A stretch of 64,000 bases of DNA from an uncultured bacterium (GCA_947177425.1 CAMWUN010000010.1:19672-83671), one strand, 5' to 3'; numbered from the stretch's first letter, positions 1 through 8,599 are shown. Notes: generated by a model from the sequence alone, not told the origin. Numbers and translations: made by a program.

Positions 1-263
1 CGGGCTTTTTCCCGTTGAATAAACAGCATTTTACAGTTGTTACGGATGATGGCCATCAGCTGATATTGAGGGTGGAACAGCAGGGGAATAAGGCGATTAC
101 AACACCGCTTAGTAATGCACAGCTTGGGGAGTATTTCAGAAACCGGCTGGGACTGGCGAATGGCGCTTATATTTGGAGAAGTGATCTGGAGGCATATGGA
201 CGTACAGATGTTACGTTTTATAAGCTGGATGATGAACAGTTTTATATGGATTTTGCAGTGTAG
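1..263 (+). CDS. C-terminal fragment of an NgoFVII-like restriction endonuclease
   Basis: The reading frame enters from the left edge and its upstream part is missing. The visible ~87 residues contain FTVVTDDGHQ, then GEYFRNRLGL, then DLEAYGRTDVTFYKLDDE and YMDF. I recognise this pattern from the B3-like DNA-binding C-terminus of NgoFVII-family type II restriction enzymes, whose catalytic PLD-like domain would lie upstream. A TTG at 15 could be misread as a start, but the frame stays open to its left, so this is a tail rather than a small gene. It converges on a cytosine-5 methyltransferase across a shared terminator, as expected for an R-M pair. Whether the N-terminal nuclease is intact cannot be seen. 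Confidence 0.7.
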   Translation, partial: GFFPLNKQHFTVVTDDGHQLILRVEQQGNKAITTPLSNAQLGEYFRNRLGLANGAYIWRSDLEAYGRTDVTFYKLDDEQFYMDFAV

Positions 264-292
264 TAAAACCGGGGCTGAAGCTCCGGTTTTAC
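263..292. terminator. Bidirectional terminator between restriction and modification genes
   Basis: Arms GTAAAACCGGGGCT (263-276) and AGCTCCGGTTTTAC (279-292) are complementary over 14 bp apart from one G-U pair. The flanking A- and T-runs allow termination of both converging genes. Confidence 0.8.
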
Positions 293-299
293 GATAAGG

Positions 300-1364
300 T
301 TATTCATTGATGTTTGGTTCAATGCTGGGGTATTCAACGCCGGCGAAACTTTTTAGAATAGCTTCAAAAATTATTTTTGCCCCATCACACGGAACAGCCA
401 TTCCAATCTGTTTCCTGACGCTTTCTTTACTCCCAAAGAATTTAAAAGTATCAGGAAAAGTTTGAAGTCGGGCACGTTCCCGGTTTGTTAATGCTCTGGA
501 CTCTTTCCAGTGGTAAATGTGCGTTCCGCCGCCTCCGCTTCCAGTGACAGTATATGCTGGTTTTTTAGGGTCCAGCCGTTTGTATATCTGGCTGATTTTT
601 GCACCATGGACATTTAGTTTCAGTTCGTCCGGCAGATCGGCAGTAAAGGCATTCTGGCCGGGAAGGATATGCTCAAGCCTTTTTATGACGGTTTCAGATT
701 GTTTTGTCAGTTCGTTATTAAAGGCATCTGCCGGGATAGGCGGCTCTTCTATTGCTTTCCGGCAGGTATTATCAATGTCTGCATACGGTTTCGGAGAAGG
801 AACATGATATGCAACACTAATATCTTTTCTGATGCCTACTATGATAATCCGGTGGCGGGCCTGGGGTATTCCGTATTCCTCAAATTTATATAAATGCGGG
901 ACTACGGTATATCCACCATGGGTTCCTGCTTTTTTCAATTCATCAATGATTTTGGTAAAGGCTTTTCCGTCATTGGCATTTCGGAGTCCGCCTACATTTT
1001 CTGCAACGAACCATATAGGGTTGTATATATTTAATACTTTTACTCCGTAGGAATAGAGGGGGCCAAAGACGCCGTTCATGCCTTTCTGCTCTCCGACTAC
1101 ACTGTAATCATTGCATGGGAATCCAAAAGCCAGAGCGTCAATTTCCGGCAGGTTTTCTAGGTTAAATTCACGGATGTCTTTGTGATATACACTTTTTGGA
1201 TCATCGCGGCAAATGTTATACCGGTATGTTTCGCAGGTGTCTTTATCATAGTCATTTGCCCATTGGTGGACAATCTTATAGTTATCATCCCCGATATCGG
1301 CATTAAGGGCTCCCCACGCAATTCCGCCAGGACCGCAGAACAACTCTCCTAATCTATAAATCAT
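300..1364 (-). CDS. DNA (cytosine-5-)-methyltransferase of a type II R-M system
   Basis: The 354-residue protein carries the ordered C5-methyltransferase motifs: SAM-binding LFCGPGG (8-14), the catalytic Cys84 in GFPCNDYS, ENV (122-124), QARHR (168-172) and, near the C-terminus, RARLQTFPD and QIGMAVP. The Cys motif reads PCN instead of the common PCQ, and motif X has Met where Asn is usual; I associate both with the NgoFVII-type branch, which matches the restriction tail across the terminator. It should protect host sites from that nuclease. It overlaps the upstream HTH gene by 11 bp, so the two are probably co-transcribed and translationally coupled. The exact target sequence cannot be read from the protein. 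Confidence 0.93.
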   Translation of the reverse strand: MIYRLGELFCGPGGIAWGALNADIGDDNYKIVHQWANDYDKDTCETYRYNICRDDPKSVYHKDIREFNLENLPEIDALAFGFPCNDYSVVGEQKGMNGVFGPLYSYGVKVLNIYNPIWFVAENVGGLRNANDGKAFTKIIDELKKAGTHGGYTVVPHLYKFEEYGIPQARHRIIIVGIRKDISVAYHVPSPKPYADIDNTCRKAIEEPPIPADAFNNELTKQSETVIKRLEHILPGQNAFTADLPDELKLNVHGAKISQIYKRLDPKKPAYTVTGSGGGGTHIYHWKESRALTNRERARLQTFPDTFKFFGSKESVRKQIGMAVPCDGAKIIFEAILKSFAGVEYPSIEPNINE

Positions 1365-1713
1365 TTTGGCCCTCTCTTTCTTTTTCGTGCTGATAAATTA
1401 AATAGTCAATTTGGTTTTGTATTTGTTTTCTGTCTTCTAGGCTTAATTTTTCTATGCCTTTAAAGCAGGTTTCCATGTAGGCATCTATATCTTCGGGGCC
1501 TAAGTATCCGGCTTTTTGAAACAAATCGGTAAGTTTGATATTATAAAATAAAGCTAGTTTTTTTAAGGCTTTGGGGGAAGGATTCCGAGTGATATTGCAT
1601 TCTAAGCGGCTTAGCTGAGAAATTGTTATTCCGGTTTCCTTTTCCACATCCCTTGTGCTTAAATTATTTTGTATCCTCATTGTCTTTAGATATTGTCCAA
1701 GTGTTTCAGCCAT
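1354..1713 (-). CDS. XRE-family HTH regulator, probable R-M controller (C) protein
   Basis: This 119-residue protein has an N-terminal Cro/C1-type helix-turn-helix (about residues 7-60, with TRDVEKETGITISQLSRLE) and a charged helical tail. The frame stays open further upstream, but the ATG at 1713 is chosen because it follows AGAGGTGAT and lies just downstream of a good promoter. Its gene overlaps the methyltransferase start, the usual position for a controller that times methylase and nuclease expression. A pair of dyad operators overlaps and precedes the promoter, which suggests autoregulation. C-proteins are usually shorter (about 80 residues), so it could instead be an unrelated XRE regulator. 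Confidence 0.8.
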   Translation of the reverse strand: MAETLGQYLKTMRIQNNLSTRDVEKETGITISQLSRLECNITRNPSPKALKKLALFYNIKLTDLFQKAGYLGPEDIDAYMETCFKGIEKLSLEDRKQIQNQIDYLIYQHEKEREGQNDL

Positions 1714-1733
1714 ATCATCACCTCTATTATGGA

Positions 1734-1762
1734 AGTATATCACATATGCTGCGAAAATGCAA
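1734..1762 (-). promoter_or_regulatory. Promoter of the R-M controller/methyltransferase operon
   Basis: On the minus strand, TTGCAT (1762-1757) and TATACT (1739-1734) are separated by exactly 17 bp. Initiation would fall about 15 nt upstream of the controller ATG. The -35 box lies inside a dyad operator. Confidence 0.65.
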
Positions 1763-1796
1763 CAAAAAAGGATATTTGTTGCGATAAAGCAACAAA
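1748..1796. promoter_or_regulatory. Two dyad operators 30 bp apart upstream of the controller gene
   Basis: The distal dyad is TTTGTTGC-N6-GCAACAAA (1775-1782/1789-1796). The proximal one is GCTGC-N6-GCAAC (1748-1752/1759-1763) and covers the -35 box. Their centres are exactly 30 bp apart, about three helical turns, which would suit two dimers bound on one face. This is typical of controller-protein autoregulation, but binding is inferred. Confidence 0.6.
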
Positions 1797-1913
1797 TATT
1801 ATAAAATAAAGTGCCTGAAAATATATGGAGATTGTACGAATTTATGATATGATGGATAAAATACGAAAAAGTATAGTGAGATAGAACTGCAATAGAGAAG
1901 AGACATGGTGTGA

Positions 1914-2003
1914 GGATATGGCTTATATAATAAGGAGAATAAGGAAGAAGGTTATGAGACATTGAAATCATTGGAAAAACTGCTGGCGGCTTTACAAAAA
2001 TAA
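1914..2003 (+). pseudogene. Possible C-terminal remnant of an unidentified gene
   Basis: A 29-codon open stretch without a start codon, preceded directly by an in-frame TGA, ends with YETLKSLEKLLAALQK. It resembles the helical end of a protein, possibly cut off when the R-M genes arrived. The rest of 1797-2016 shows nothing recognisable. It could be chance. Confidence 0.2.
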
Positions 2004-2016
2004 AACGAATAAAAAT

Positions 2017-2059
2017 CTCCAGATGCGTAAAACTAATGGAAAGTAAATCATCTGGAGGT
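2017..2059 (+). promoter_or_regulatory. Hairpin overlapping the spoVAD ribosome binding site
   Basis: CTCCAGATG (2017-2025) pairs with CATCTGGAG (2049-2057) across a 23-nt loop, followed by a T-run and the ATG at 2065. The 3' arm contains the GGAGG Shine-Dalgarno sequence, so folding would hide the RBS or terminate transcription just before the start codon. Confidence 0.5.
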
Positions 2060-2064
2060 TTTTT

Positions 2065-3099
2065 ATGGAAACAACGGTTGGAGCAATTTTTGAGCAGGGA
2101 CAGCGCAGTATCAAGGTGCCAGTTCCCGTTTATATAAGGGCAAGTGCGTCGGTAGTGGGAACCAAGGAAGGGGAAGGGCCTTTTGGGGACTGCTTTGACA
2201 TGGTGGGAACAGATGATAAGTTTGGCTGTGATACATGGGAAGAGGCGGAAAGTACGCTGCAAAAGGAAGCCCTTTCCATTGCCATCGGCAAATCCGGATT
2301 GAGAAACGAGGACATCAAGTATTTGTTTGCAGGGGATTTGCTGGGACAGTCGATTGCAAGCAGCTTCGGCCTTGGGTCTTTTCAGATTCCTCTGGTGGGG
2401 ATGTATGGCGCCTGTTCCACATGCGGGCTGTCCATGTCCATGGCGGCAATTATGATTGCGGGAGGAATGGCGGAACATGCCGCCTGTGTGACTTCCAGCC
2501 ATTTTGCCAGTGCGGAAAAGGAATTCCGCTTTCCTTTAGGATATGGGAATCAAAGACCTCTTTCCGCTACCTGGACGGTAACGGGCAGCGGCGCTTTTAT
2601 TTTAAGCAGCATAAAGAGCAATACGGACAGGGCGATGATTGACGGCCTGACAATCGGAAAAATTGTGGATTTCGGTCTGAAAGACTCCATGAATATGGGC
2701 GCATGCATGGCGCCTGCGGCTGCTGATACCATTTACCAGCATCTGGTGGACTTTGACAGGAAGCCTTCTGATTACGATAAGATTATTACTGGAGATTTGG
2801 GAAGCGTAGGGCAGAAAGCCCTTTGGGATATGATGAGGGAAAAAGGGATGGATATTTCCAAGGTCCATATGGACTGCGGCATGGAAATTTATGACCAGAG
2901 CCAGGACGCCCATGCAGGGGGAAGCGGATGCGGATGCAGCGCTGTGACCCTGTCGGCCTACATTTTGAAACAGCTTGAAGAAGGGAAGTGGAAGAGGGTT
3001 CTGTTTGTGCCCACAGGGGCGCTTCTTTCCAAGACCAGCTTTAACGAAGGACAGAGTATTCCGGGGATTGCCCATGGAGTGGAATTGACAGGATGCTGA
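2065..3099 (+). CDS. spoVAD: Stage V sporulation protein AD
   Basis: The 344-residue protein is of usual SpoVAD length and has the family's thiolase-like fold pattern, including GMYGACSTCGLSMS, FPLGYGNQRP, WTVTGSGAF, ITGDLGSVGQ and a C-terminal GSGCGCSAVT. In Bacillus, SpoVAD binds dipicolinic acid and is part of the SpoVA channel that moves it into the spore and releases it on germination. The gene normally sits between spoVAC and spoVAE; here it stands alone, with R-M genes upstream and an ABC exporter downstream. The start is set by the GGAGG six bases upstream, which lies in a hairpin arm. Confidence 0.95.
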   Translation: METTVGAIFEQGQRSIKVPVPVYIRASASVVGTKEGEGPFGDCFDMVGTDDKFGCDTWEEAESTLQKEALSIAIGKSGLRNEDIKYLFAGDLLGQSIASSFGLGSFQIPLVGMYGACSTCGLSMSMAAIMIAGGMAEHAACVTSSHFASAEKEFRFPLGYGNQRPLSATWTVTGSGAFILSSIKSNTDRAMIDGLTIGKIVDFGLKDSMNMGACMAPAAADTIYQHLVDFDRKPSDYDKIITGDLGSVGQKALWDMMREKGMDISKVHMDCGMEIYDQSQDAHAGGSGCGCSAVTLSAYILKQLEEGKWKRVLFVPTGALLSKTSFNEGQSIPGIAHGVELTGC

Positions 3100-3148
3100 T
3101 TAAAAAGGCCGGCCGGGCTTTCTGATAATTGATTTTAGTATTTTAAAA

Positions 3149-3179
3149 GGCTATGACGTTGACAGTTATAGTCTTTTTT
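3149..3179 (+). terminator. Terminator after spoVAD
   Basis: GGCTATGAC (3149-3157) and GTTATAGTC (3165-3173) pair with two G-U pairs around a 7-nt loop, followed by six Ts. Confidence 0.65.
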
Positions 3180-3186
3180 GTATAGT
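3159..3186 (+). promoter_or_regulatory. Promoter for the ABC exporter operon, overlapping the terminator
   Basis: TTGACA (3159-3164), a 16-bp spacer and TATAGT (3181-3186). The -35 box lies in the loop of the spoVAD terminator, so the old transcript ends where the new one starts. A second TATAAT at 3238-3243 lacks a clear -35. Confidence 0.5.
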
Positions 3187-3278
3187 GATAAATGGATTTT
3201 ACCAAGGGCTGGAAAAAATCCAGATTAAGTGCTAAAGTATAATTCGGTATGTACATATGCGGAAAGGACTGGAATGTT

Positions 3279-4298
3279 ATGATTGAGGTAAAGAATATTT
3301 CCAAGGATTTTGTATCGCCAAAGAAATATCCGGGATTAAAGGGCGCCGTGAAGGGACTGTTCTCCAACGAAAAAGTTGTAAAAACTGCGGTAGACGATAT
3401 TTCTTTTTCCATTAGAAAAGGAGAGATCGTGGGATATATAGGCAGTAACGGGGCGGGGAAGTCCACCACGATTAAAATGATGACAGGAATTCTGACGCCC
3501 ACGAAGGGGACGTGCAGGGTAGCTGGTATCAATCCAAACCAGAACCGGAAGGAAAACGCAAAGAACATCGGCGTTGTATTCGGCCAGAGGACACAGCTCT
3601 GGTGGGACTTGCCGCTGGGGGAATCATTTACCATATTGAAAGAGATTTATGATGTTCCAGCGGAGGATTTCAGTGCACGGATGGATTTCCTCAATGACGT
3701 GTTGGAACTGCAGGATTTTATTGACAGGCCCGTGCGGACTCTTTCTTTAGGCCAGCGGATGCGTGCGGACTTGGGGGCGGCTTTATTGCACAATCCTAAG
3801 GTGCTGTATCTGGATGAGCCTACCATAGGGCTGGATTTGGTAGTGAAAGATAATATAAGGAGAGCCATTAAACAGATTAATGAAAAATACCAGACTACAG
3901 TTATCCTGACGACCCATGATATCGGGGATATTGAGGAACTTTGCAGCAGGATTATCATTATTGATGAGGGAAAACTTATTTATGACGGTTCCCTTGCAAA
4001 TCTAAAGGATACTTATGGAAATAAGAGGAAGATTTCTATGGAAATCAGGCAGCCCTGGAAACTGAAAGAACTCCATCTTGAAGAAACTTTTGGGGTGGGG
4101 GAAGATGGATGCAGTACGGAATTTATTGAGGAAACTAACAGCTTCTGTGTGACCTTTGACAAACACAGGATACAGGTTCCCCAGGTTCTTTCGGCGGTGA
4201 TGGAAGTGACGGAAGTGAAAGACGTGCAGATTCAGGAGACGGAGCTTGCCCAGATTGTAAAGGAAATTTATAATCACGGGACTGCGGAGGGAAGATAA
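3279..4298 (+). CDS. ABC-2 type exporter, ATP-binding subunit
   Basis: This 339-residue ATPase carries Walker A GSNGAGKST (55-63), signature LSLGQRMRADL (155-165) and Walker B VLYLDEPTIGLD (175-186). The QRMRADL signature followed by LLHNPKVLYLDEP is typical of ATPases paired with two DUF990/ABC2_membrane_6 permeases, a group that includes the cyanobacterial viologen exporter. It should power export of an unknown hydrophobic or cationic compound. An earlier ATG at 3249 exists, but 3279 follows AAAGGA and begins the conserved IEVKNISK. Its stop codon overlaps the next ATG by one base, so the exporter is one operon. Confidence 0.88.
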   Translation: MIEVKNISKDFVSPKKYPGLKGAVKGLFSNEKVVKTAVDDISFSIRKGEIVGYIGSNGAGKSTTIKMMTGILTPTKGTCRVAGINPNQNRKENAKNIGVVFGQRTQLWWDLPLGESFTILKEIYDVPAEDFSARMDFLNDVLELQDFIDRPVRTLSLGQRMRADLGAALLHNPKVLYLDEPTIGLDLVVKDNIRRAIKQINEKYQTTVILTTHDIGDIEELCSRIIIIDEGKLIYDGSLANLKDTYGNKRKISMEIRQPWKLKELHLEETFGVGEDGCSTEFIEETNSFCVTFDKHRIQVPQVLSAVMEVTEVKDVQIQETELAQIVKEIYNHGTAEGR

Positions 4299-5116
4299 TG
4301 GGAAGACTTCTTAAAATTTACATGCCCTTTGCCTCCAACGAACTGAAAAGGCAGTTGGCCTACAGGGGCGCTTTTTATCTGTTTATTATAACCAGCCTGT
4401 TCAGCTCCTTTATCAGTTATTATTTGTGGATGGCGGTTTATGGCAGTTCCGGGCAGGGGGTTCTGGGGGGACTGACGCAGAATGAAATGGTGGTCTACAT
4501 TTTCATGGTTTATGTGACTTCTTCCATAGTAACTGTCTCGTTGTCTACCTGGGTCAGCGACGATGTGGTACAGGGTACGGTTGCCATGAATCTTATCAAG
4601 CCCATTGACTACCGTCTCAGCCTGATTGCAAAGGCTCTTGGCAGGGTGTCTTTCCAGTTTCTGGCCCCCGCTGTTTTTGTCTGGATTGGACTGGAAATTT
4701 ATAAAGTGACGGTTCTGGACATGGCGCCGGTTTCCGTAATGGGAGTTGTTTTATATCTATTCAGCAGCGGTATGAGTTTTCTGCTTTTTGTGCTTTTTGA
4801 TTTTTGTTTTGGGATGATTGCCTTTTTTACGACTTACATTTTCGGGCTTAGAATGGTAAAAGAAGCGCTGCTCGGCTTTCTGACAGGGCAGTTGATTCCC
4901 ATCAGTTTCTTCCCGGAGGCAGTACAGAGGGTATTTGGTTTTCTTCCTTTTTCTTCCATGATTTATACGCCGGTGATGATTTATCTGGGCAAATATACAG
5001 GGAGGACACTTGCCTTTATGCTTCTTAGACAGGGAATATGGGTTCTGGCTCTTTACGGGCTTGGAAGCCTGATATGGAAAATGGTTACAAAGCGTCTGGT
5101 GGTGCTGGGAGGTTGA
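4298..5116 (+). CDS. ABC-2 family permease, first subunit
   Basis: The 272-residue integral membrane protein has about six hydrophobic segments, the first near residues 24-46 and the last near the C-terminus. Length, lack of a signal peptide and position directly after the ATPase fit an ABC2_membrane_6 (DUF990) permease. It probably pairs with the next gene to form a heterodimeric channel. GGAGGG precedes the ATG, which overlaps the ATPase stop codon. The substrate is unknown. Confidence 0.82.
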   Translation: MGRLLKIYMPFASNELKRQLAYRGAFYLFIITSLFSSFISYYLWMAVYGSSGQGVLGGLTQNEMVVYIFMVYVTSSIVTVSLSTWVSDDVVQGTVAMNLIKPIDYRLSLIAKALGRVSFQFLAPAVFVWIGLEIYKVTVLDMAPVSVMGVVLYLFSSGMSFLLFVLFDFCFGMIAFFTTYIFGLRMVKEALLGFLTGQLIPISFFPEAVQRVFGFLPFSSMIYTPVMIYLGKYTGRTLAFMLLRQGIWVLALYGLGSLIWKMVTKRLVVLGG

Positions 5117-5157
5117 AAAGAGTCCGGGCGGTATGTCATGAAGGGAAGGAGTTTTTT

Positions 5158-5958
5158 ATGAATGCTTGTAAAAGATATATGCGTCTGTACAGGGTGCTGG
5201 CAGCGCAGTTTTTTAAGACAGTCATGCAGTCAAAGGTGGACTTTCTGATGGGGTTGTTTGGGTTCTTTTTTACCCAGATTATGGGAATTGCCTTTCTGTA
5301 TCTGGTGTTTGATCAGATTCCATCCCTGCAGGGGTGGACCTTGGACCAGCTTATTTTTATCTATGGGTTTGCGCAGATACCAAGGGGAATCGATCATCTT
5401 CTTACAGATAATATCTGGCTGGTGGCGTGGCGGCTGGTACTGAACGGGGATTTCGACCGCTATATGCTCCGGCCCATGAATATTTTTTTCCAGATTATTG
5501 CAGAAAAACTCCAGCCTGACGCGCTGGGAGAACTGCTGGTTGGAGCCATTTTGGTAGTGCGCTCGCTGGCAAAGGGGATTGTGACTGTGGATGCGGCTCA
5601 TGTGGTATTGTTTTTTGTATCCGTTATGGCGGGGGCACTGATTTATACCTCCATTAAGCTGTTTTTTGCGGCATTGGCGTTCTGGCTGAAAACCAGCGGC
5701 CCTTTTTTGCAGGTAGCCTATCAGATGTCGGATTTTGCCAAGTATCCTACGGAAATTTATGCAAAAGGAGTACGCTTTCTCATTACATGGGTAATTCCGT
5801 TTGCATTTGTAGCTTATCTGCCTGCAAGCTTCTTTTTGAAAAGCGGCGCAGGAGCCGGGGTGATTGGATTTGAGTGGGTGATTGCAATTGTATTCTGGTG
5901 TATTGCCTATTATGTGTTTAACAGGGGAATCCGTGTGTATGAAAGCGCCGGGAATTAA
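5158..5958 (+). CDS. ABC-2 family permease, second subunit
   Basis: A 266-residue polytopic membrane protein starting MNACKRYMRLYRVLAAQFFK, with a cytoplasmic N-terminus and about six membrane spans. The segment FDRYMLRPMNIFFQIIAE between spans 2 and 3 is a pattern seen in DUF990 permeases. The start at 5158 is set by AAGGAG six bases upstream; an upstream extension of the frame overlaps the preceding permease and is rejected. With the previous two genes it makes a complete two-permease, one-ATPase exporter. Confidence 0.82.
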   Translation: MNACKRYMRLYRVLAAQFFKTVMQSKVDFLMGLFGFFFTQIMGIAFLYLVFDQIPSLQGWTLDQLIFIYGFAQIPRGIDHLLTDNIWLVAWRLVLNGDFDRYMLRPMNIFFQIIAEKLQPDALGELLVGAILVVRSLAKGIVTVDAAHVVLFFVSVMAGALIYTSIKLFFAALAFWLKTSGPFLQVAYQMSDFAKYPTEIYAKGVRFLITWVIPFAFVAYLPASFFLKSGAGAGVIGFEWVIAIVFWCIAYYVFNRGIRVYESAGN

Positions 5959-6148
5959 TGCTGTCATGTATGGGATGAATCTCAGCAATCCAGCGGCGCG
6001 GGGTAGGAAAATGTTACCGGTAACACAGGAAATCAGTTTTCTCACCTTCTGGCAGTTATGCGCTACAACTGGAGGAGGATTTGTGCTATAGTAGGTAGTA
6101 GCCGGGAACGATGCGGATAAATTTTCAGAAATCAGAGGAGATGGCAGA

Positions 6149-7228
6149 TTGAAAAAGATAGTGAAGCGTATTCTTGTTATTTTGCTGGCACTGGCGGCGG
6201 CCCTGGGGGGATATGTGATTTATGTTTTTAAAGCATATTACCGCCTGCCGGATAATTTGACTCTTGAAGTCAAAAGGAACGGCGAGAATTCTTATTTTGA
6301 CGAGGATTTCGCACTTAAGTCCAAAGGAGCCTATTTTATTATGACCTATAATATCGGGTTCGGCGCTTACCGGAGGGACTACAGCTTTTTTATGGATGGA
6401 GGGAAGTCCTCCTGGGCGAAGGATGAGGAAAGCGTGATGGCAGCAGTCAGCGCCATGGGGGAGATTGTAGATATGGTCAGCCCGGATTTTGTGCTTTTGC
6501 AGGAGATAGATATTGACGGCACCCGTTCTTACCATGTTAACGAACTTGAACTGTTGAACCAGTTTATCAAGGGGTATTATTATGACTTTGCGCAGAACTA
6601 TGATTCTCCTTTCCTGTTTTTCCCGCCATGGGAGCCCCATGGGGCGAATCAGGCCGGGCTTGCAACTTATTCAAGGGCGGAAATCAGGCAGGCCATGCGA
6701 AGGAGTCTTCCGATTTCGGAGTCGTTCAGCAAATTTGTGGATTTGGACAGATGCTATTCCATTTCCCGTATTCCTACGGAAAATAAGAAGGAACTGTGCA
6801 TTTATAATGTTCACACGTCGGCCTATGGGGGCAGTGATGAAATCAGGCAGGCCCAGTTGTCCATGCTCTATGAGGATATGACAGAGGATTACAAAAAAGG
6901 CAATTATGTTATCTGCGGCGGCGATTTTAACCATAATCTGAAGGTGGGCGCCCAGGAAAACGCCCCTGAGTGGGCTTATCCCTTTCCCAGGGAAACTCTT
7001 CCGGAGGGGTTTCATATGGCCATTGACAGGGTAAGGGATGAGGAGGATGTGGCGCACAATACCTGCAGGAGCGCCGAGACTCCTTATGATGAGGAGACGA
7101 CTTATACGGTAACGCTGGACGGATTTATTGTTTCAGACAATGTGATTGTGAACTACTACCAGAACATGGACTGGGGGTATGAATTTTCAGATCATGACCC
7201 GGTTCTCATGCAGTTTATACTTGATTAA
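6149..7228 (+). CDS. Membrane-anchored endonuclease/exonuclease/phosphatase-family protein
   Basis: This 359-residue protein begins with a signal anchor (hydrophobic residues about 7-27) and continues with the EEP fold: MTYNIGFG, PDFVLLQEID (metal-binding Glu), GGDFNHN (catalytic Asp and Asn) and C-terminal SDHDPVLM (catalytic His). EEP enzymes hydrolyse phosphodiesters in nucleic acids, phospholipids or inositides; an extracytoplasmic, membrane-tethered form makes a lipid or nucleotide phosphodiesterase plausible, but the substrate is open. It starts at TTG: AGAGGAG lies just upstream, and the nearby ATG at 6141 runs into a stop after three codons. About 190 bases separate it from the exporter. 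Confidence 0.8.
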   Translation: MKKIVKRILVILLALAAALGGYVIYVFKAYYRLPDNLTLEVKRNGENSYFDEDFALKSKGAYFIMTYNIGFGAYRRDYSFFMDGGKSSWAKDEESVMAAVSAMGEIVDMVSPDFVLLQEIDIDGTRSYHVNELELLNQFIKGYYYDFAQNYDSPFLFFPPWEPHGANQAGLATYSRAEIRQAMRRSLPISESFSKFVDLDRCYSISRIPTENKKELCIYNVHTSAYGGSDEIRQAQLSMLYEDMTEDYKKGNYVICGGDFNHNLKVGAQENAPEWAYPFPRETLPEGFHMAIDRVRDEEDVAHNTCRSAETPYDEETTYTVTLDGFIVSDNVIVNYYQNMDWGYEFSDHDPVLMQFILD

Positions 7229-7282
7229 GGCATAATAATGGCGTCAGGGGCCGTGTGGAAAGTGAAAAGCGATGGAGGAAAA

Positions 7283-8563
7283 ATGATTGAAAGAAAGAAA
7301 TTGCTGATTATTGTCTTTCTGTTTCTTTGCTTCATTGGGGGATGCGGAAAAAGTGGGAAAAATGAAGAGAATGCGGATAATATGGAAGGGATGCAGGTGC
7401 AGGAACAGGAAGAAGACGGGGAGTCTGTAGAGGGAATCATAACAAAGCAGAGTTTTGAGGTGGAACTTGACGAATGGGGAACTGTTACATTTATATCTAT
7501 TGCTCCCAAGGATAATAAAGGAGCGCCGCGTTTTTTACTGACAAAATCAGATGCGGTTGTTTATACTTTTCCAGAAGACAGCTATCTGAAATCAGACGAT
7601 TTTGTGGAGGTCAGTGCAGTGTCGTTTGGGGATTATAATGAAGACGGGAAAAAAGATGTGATTGTGTTGATTCAGTATTGTAACGGCCCGGATGTGTGGA
7701 ATGAAGCACAGATTTTTTTGCAGGAAAATTCTGATAATATGTTTTATATGGATTATCCGGATCTGGAAAGTTACCGTAAGGATGCGCCAACAGATAACGG
7801 CCCGGCATTTTACAGGGATAGTCTGCTGGAAGAATATCTGCTTACCCAGAAACTGACCGACACAGTGGCTTCCGTAATGGGAACATGGAAAGATTATATA
7901 GATTATGTAGACAGCCTTCACGGCTATATCAGCAGTGACAGACAGCTTACATTGTTGGCCGAAAGCCGGGACATATGGGCTGTTCCGATAGAGTATGCAG
8001 ATGAAAGATATTGCTTTACGGTCAGGGATCTGAATTATGACGGCCGCCTCGAATTGATTGTTGCTAATCAGGGAGGTACGGGTCATTATACTTACAGCAG
8101 ATTCTATGGGATAGATGGAGACGGGAATCTGAAAGAACTGGAAACTTTTTTTGCGGAAGCAGATTCACAACCTGACATTATCGAAGAGCAAATGACAGTT
8201 TACAGTTCTTTTTCACCAGAAGGCATGCGGGATTATTATATTGTGTACGATGAAATCAAAGCAGCGCCGGATTGTTATGTGTATCGGATTAGTTCCTTAT
8301 GTATGATAGGTGATTATATTGCACAGACGCCTCTTGCCAGCCAGACTGTCACATATGAAGGAGATGATTATGCTGCCCATACGGTCAGCGAAGACTATAA
8401 CGGAAATGCGCTTACAGAAGAAGAATTCCGGGACTTTGCGGAGACTTTTTACAGTAATATGGGACTGCAAAAAAAGACAGTATCCCTTCACTGGACCGAT
8501 GTAAATGAACTTACAGGGAAGAATGACGAGGAAGTGGCAGAACTGTTAAGGCAAGCTTATTGA
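7283..8563 (+). CDS. Predicted lipoprotein with two EF-hand-like VCBS/FG-GAP motifs
   Basis: The 426-residue protein starts with a lipoprotein signal peptide (MIERKKLLIIVFLFLCFIGG then Cys), so it should be lipid-anchored outside the membrane. An acidic linker follows. Two repeats, DYNEDGKKDVIVLIQ and DLNYDGRLELIVANQ, are FG-GAP/VCBS-like calcium-binding loops, often found in pairs in surface proteins of Clostridia. No catalytic motif is visible. The ATG at 7283 is chosen over an earlier in-frame ATG because GGAGG is five bases upstream and it opens the signal peptide. Function unknown. Confidence 0.75.
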   Translation: MIERKKLLIIVFLFLCFIGGCGKSGKNEENADNMEGMQVQEQEEDGESVEGIITKQSFEVELDEWGTVTFISIAPKDNKGAPRFLLTKSDAVVYTFPEDSYLKSDDFVEVSAVSFGDYNEDGKKDVIVLIQYCNGPDVWNEAQIFLQENSDNMFYMDYPDLESYRKDAPTDNGPAFYRDSLLEEYLLTQKLTDTVASVMGTWKDYIDYVDSLHGYISSDRQLTLLAESRDIWAVPIEYADERYCFTVRDLNYDGRLELIVANQGGTGHYTYSRFYGIDGDGNLKELETFFAEADSQPDIIEEQMTVYSSFSPEGMRDYYIVYDEIKAAPDCYVYRISSLCMIGDYIAQTPLASQTVTYEGDDYAAHTVSEDYNGNALTEEEFRDFAETFYSNMGLQKKTVSLHWTDVNELTGKNDEEVAELLRQAY

Positions 8564-8599
8564 GGATTTTAATGGTAATGCAGAAAGTGGGAAAATGAG

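Noticed and set aside
1714..2502. Long minus-strand frame extending the HTH gene upstream over spoVAD
   Set aside because: It runs antisense through spoVAD, has no family features, and the promoter and RBS lie directly before the ATG at 1713.
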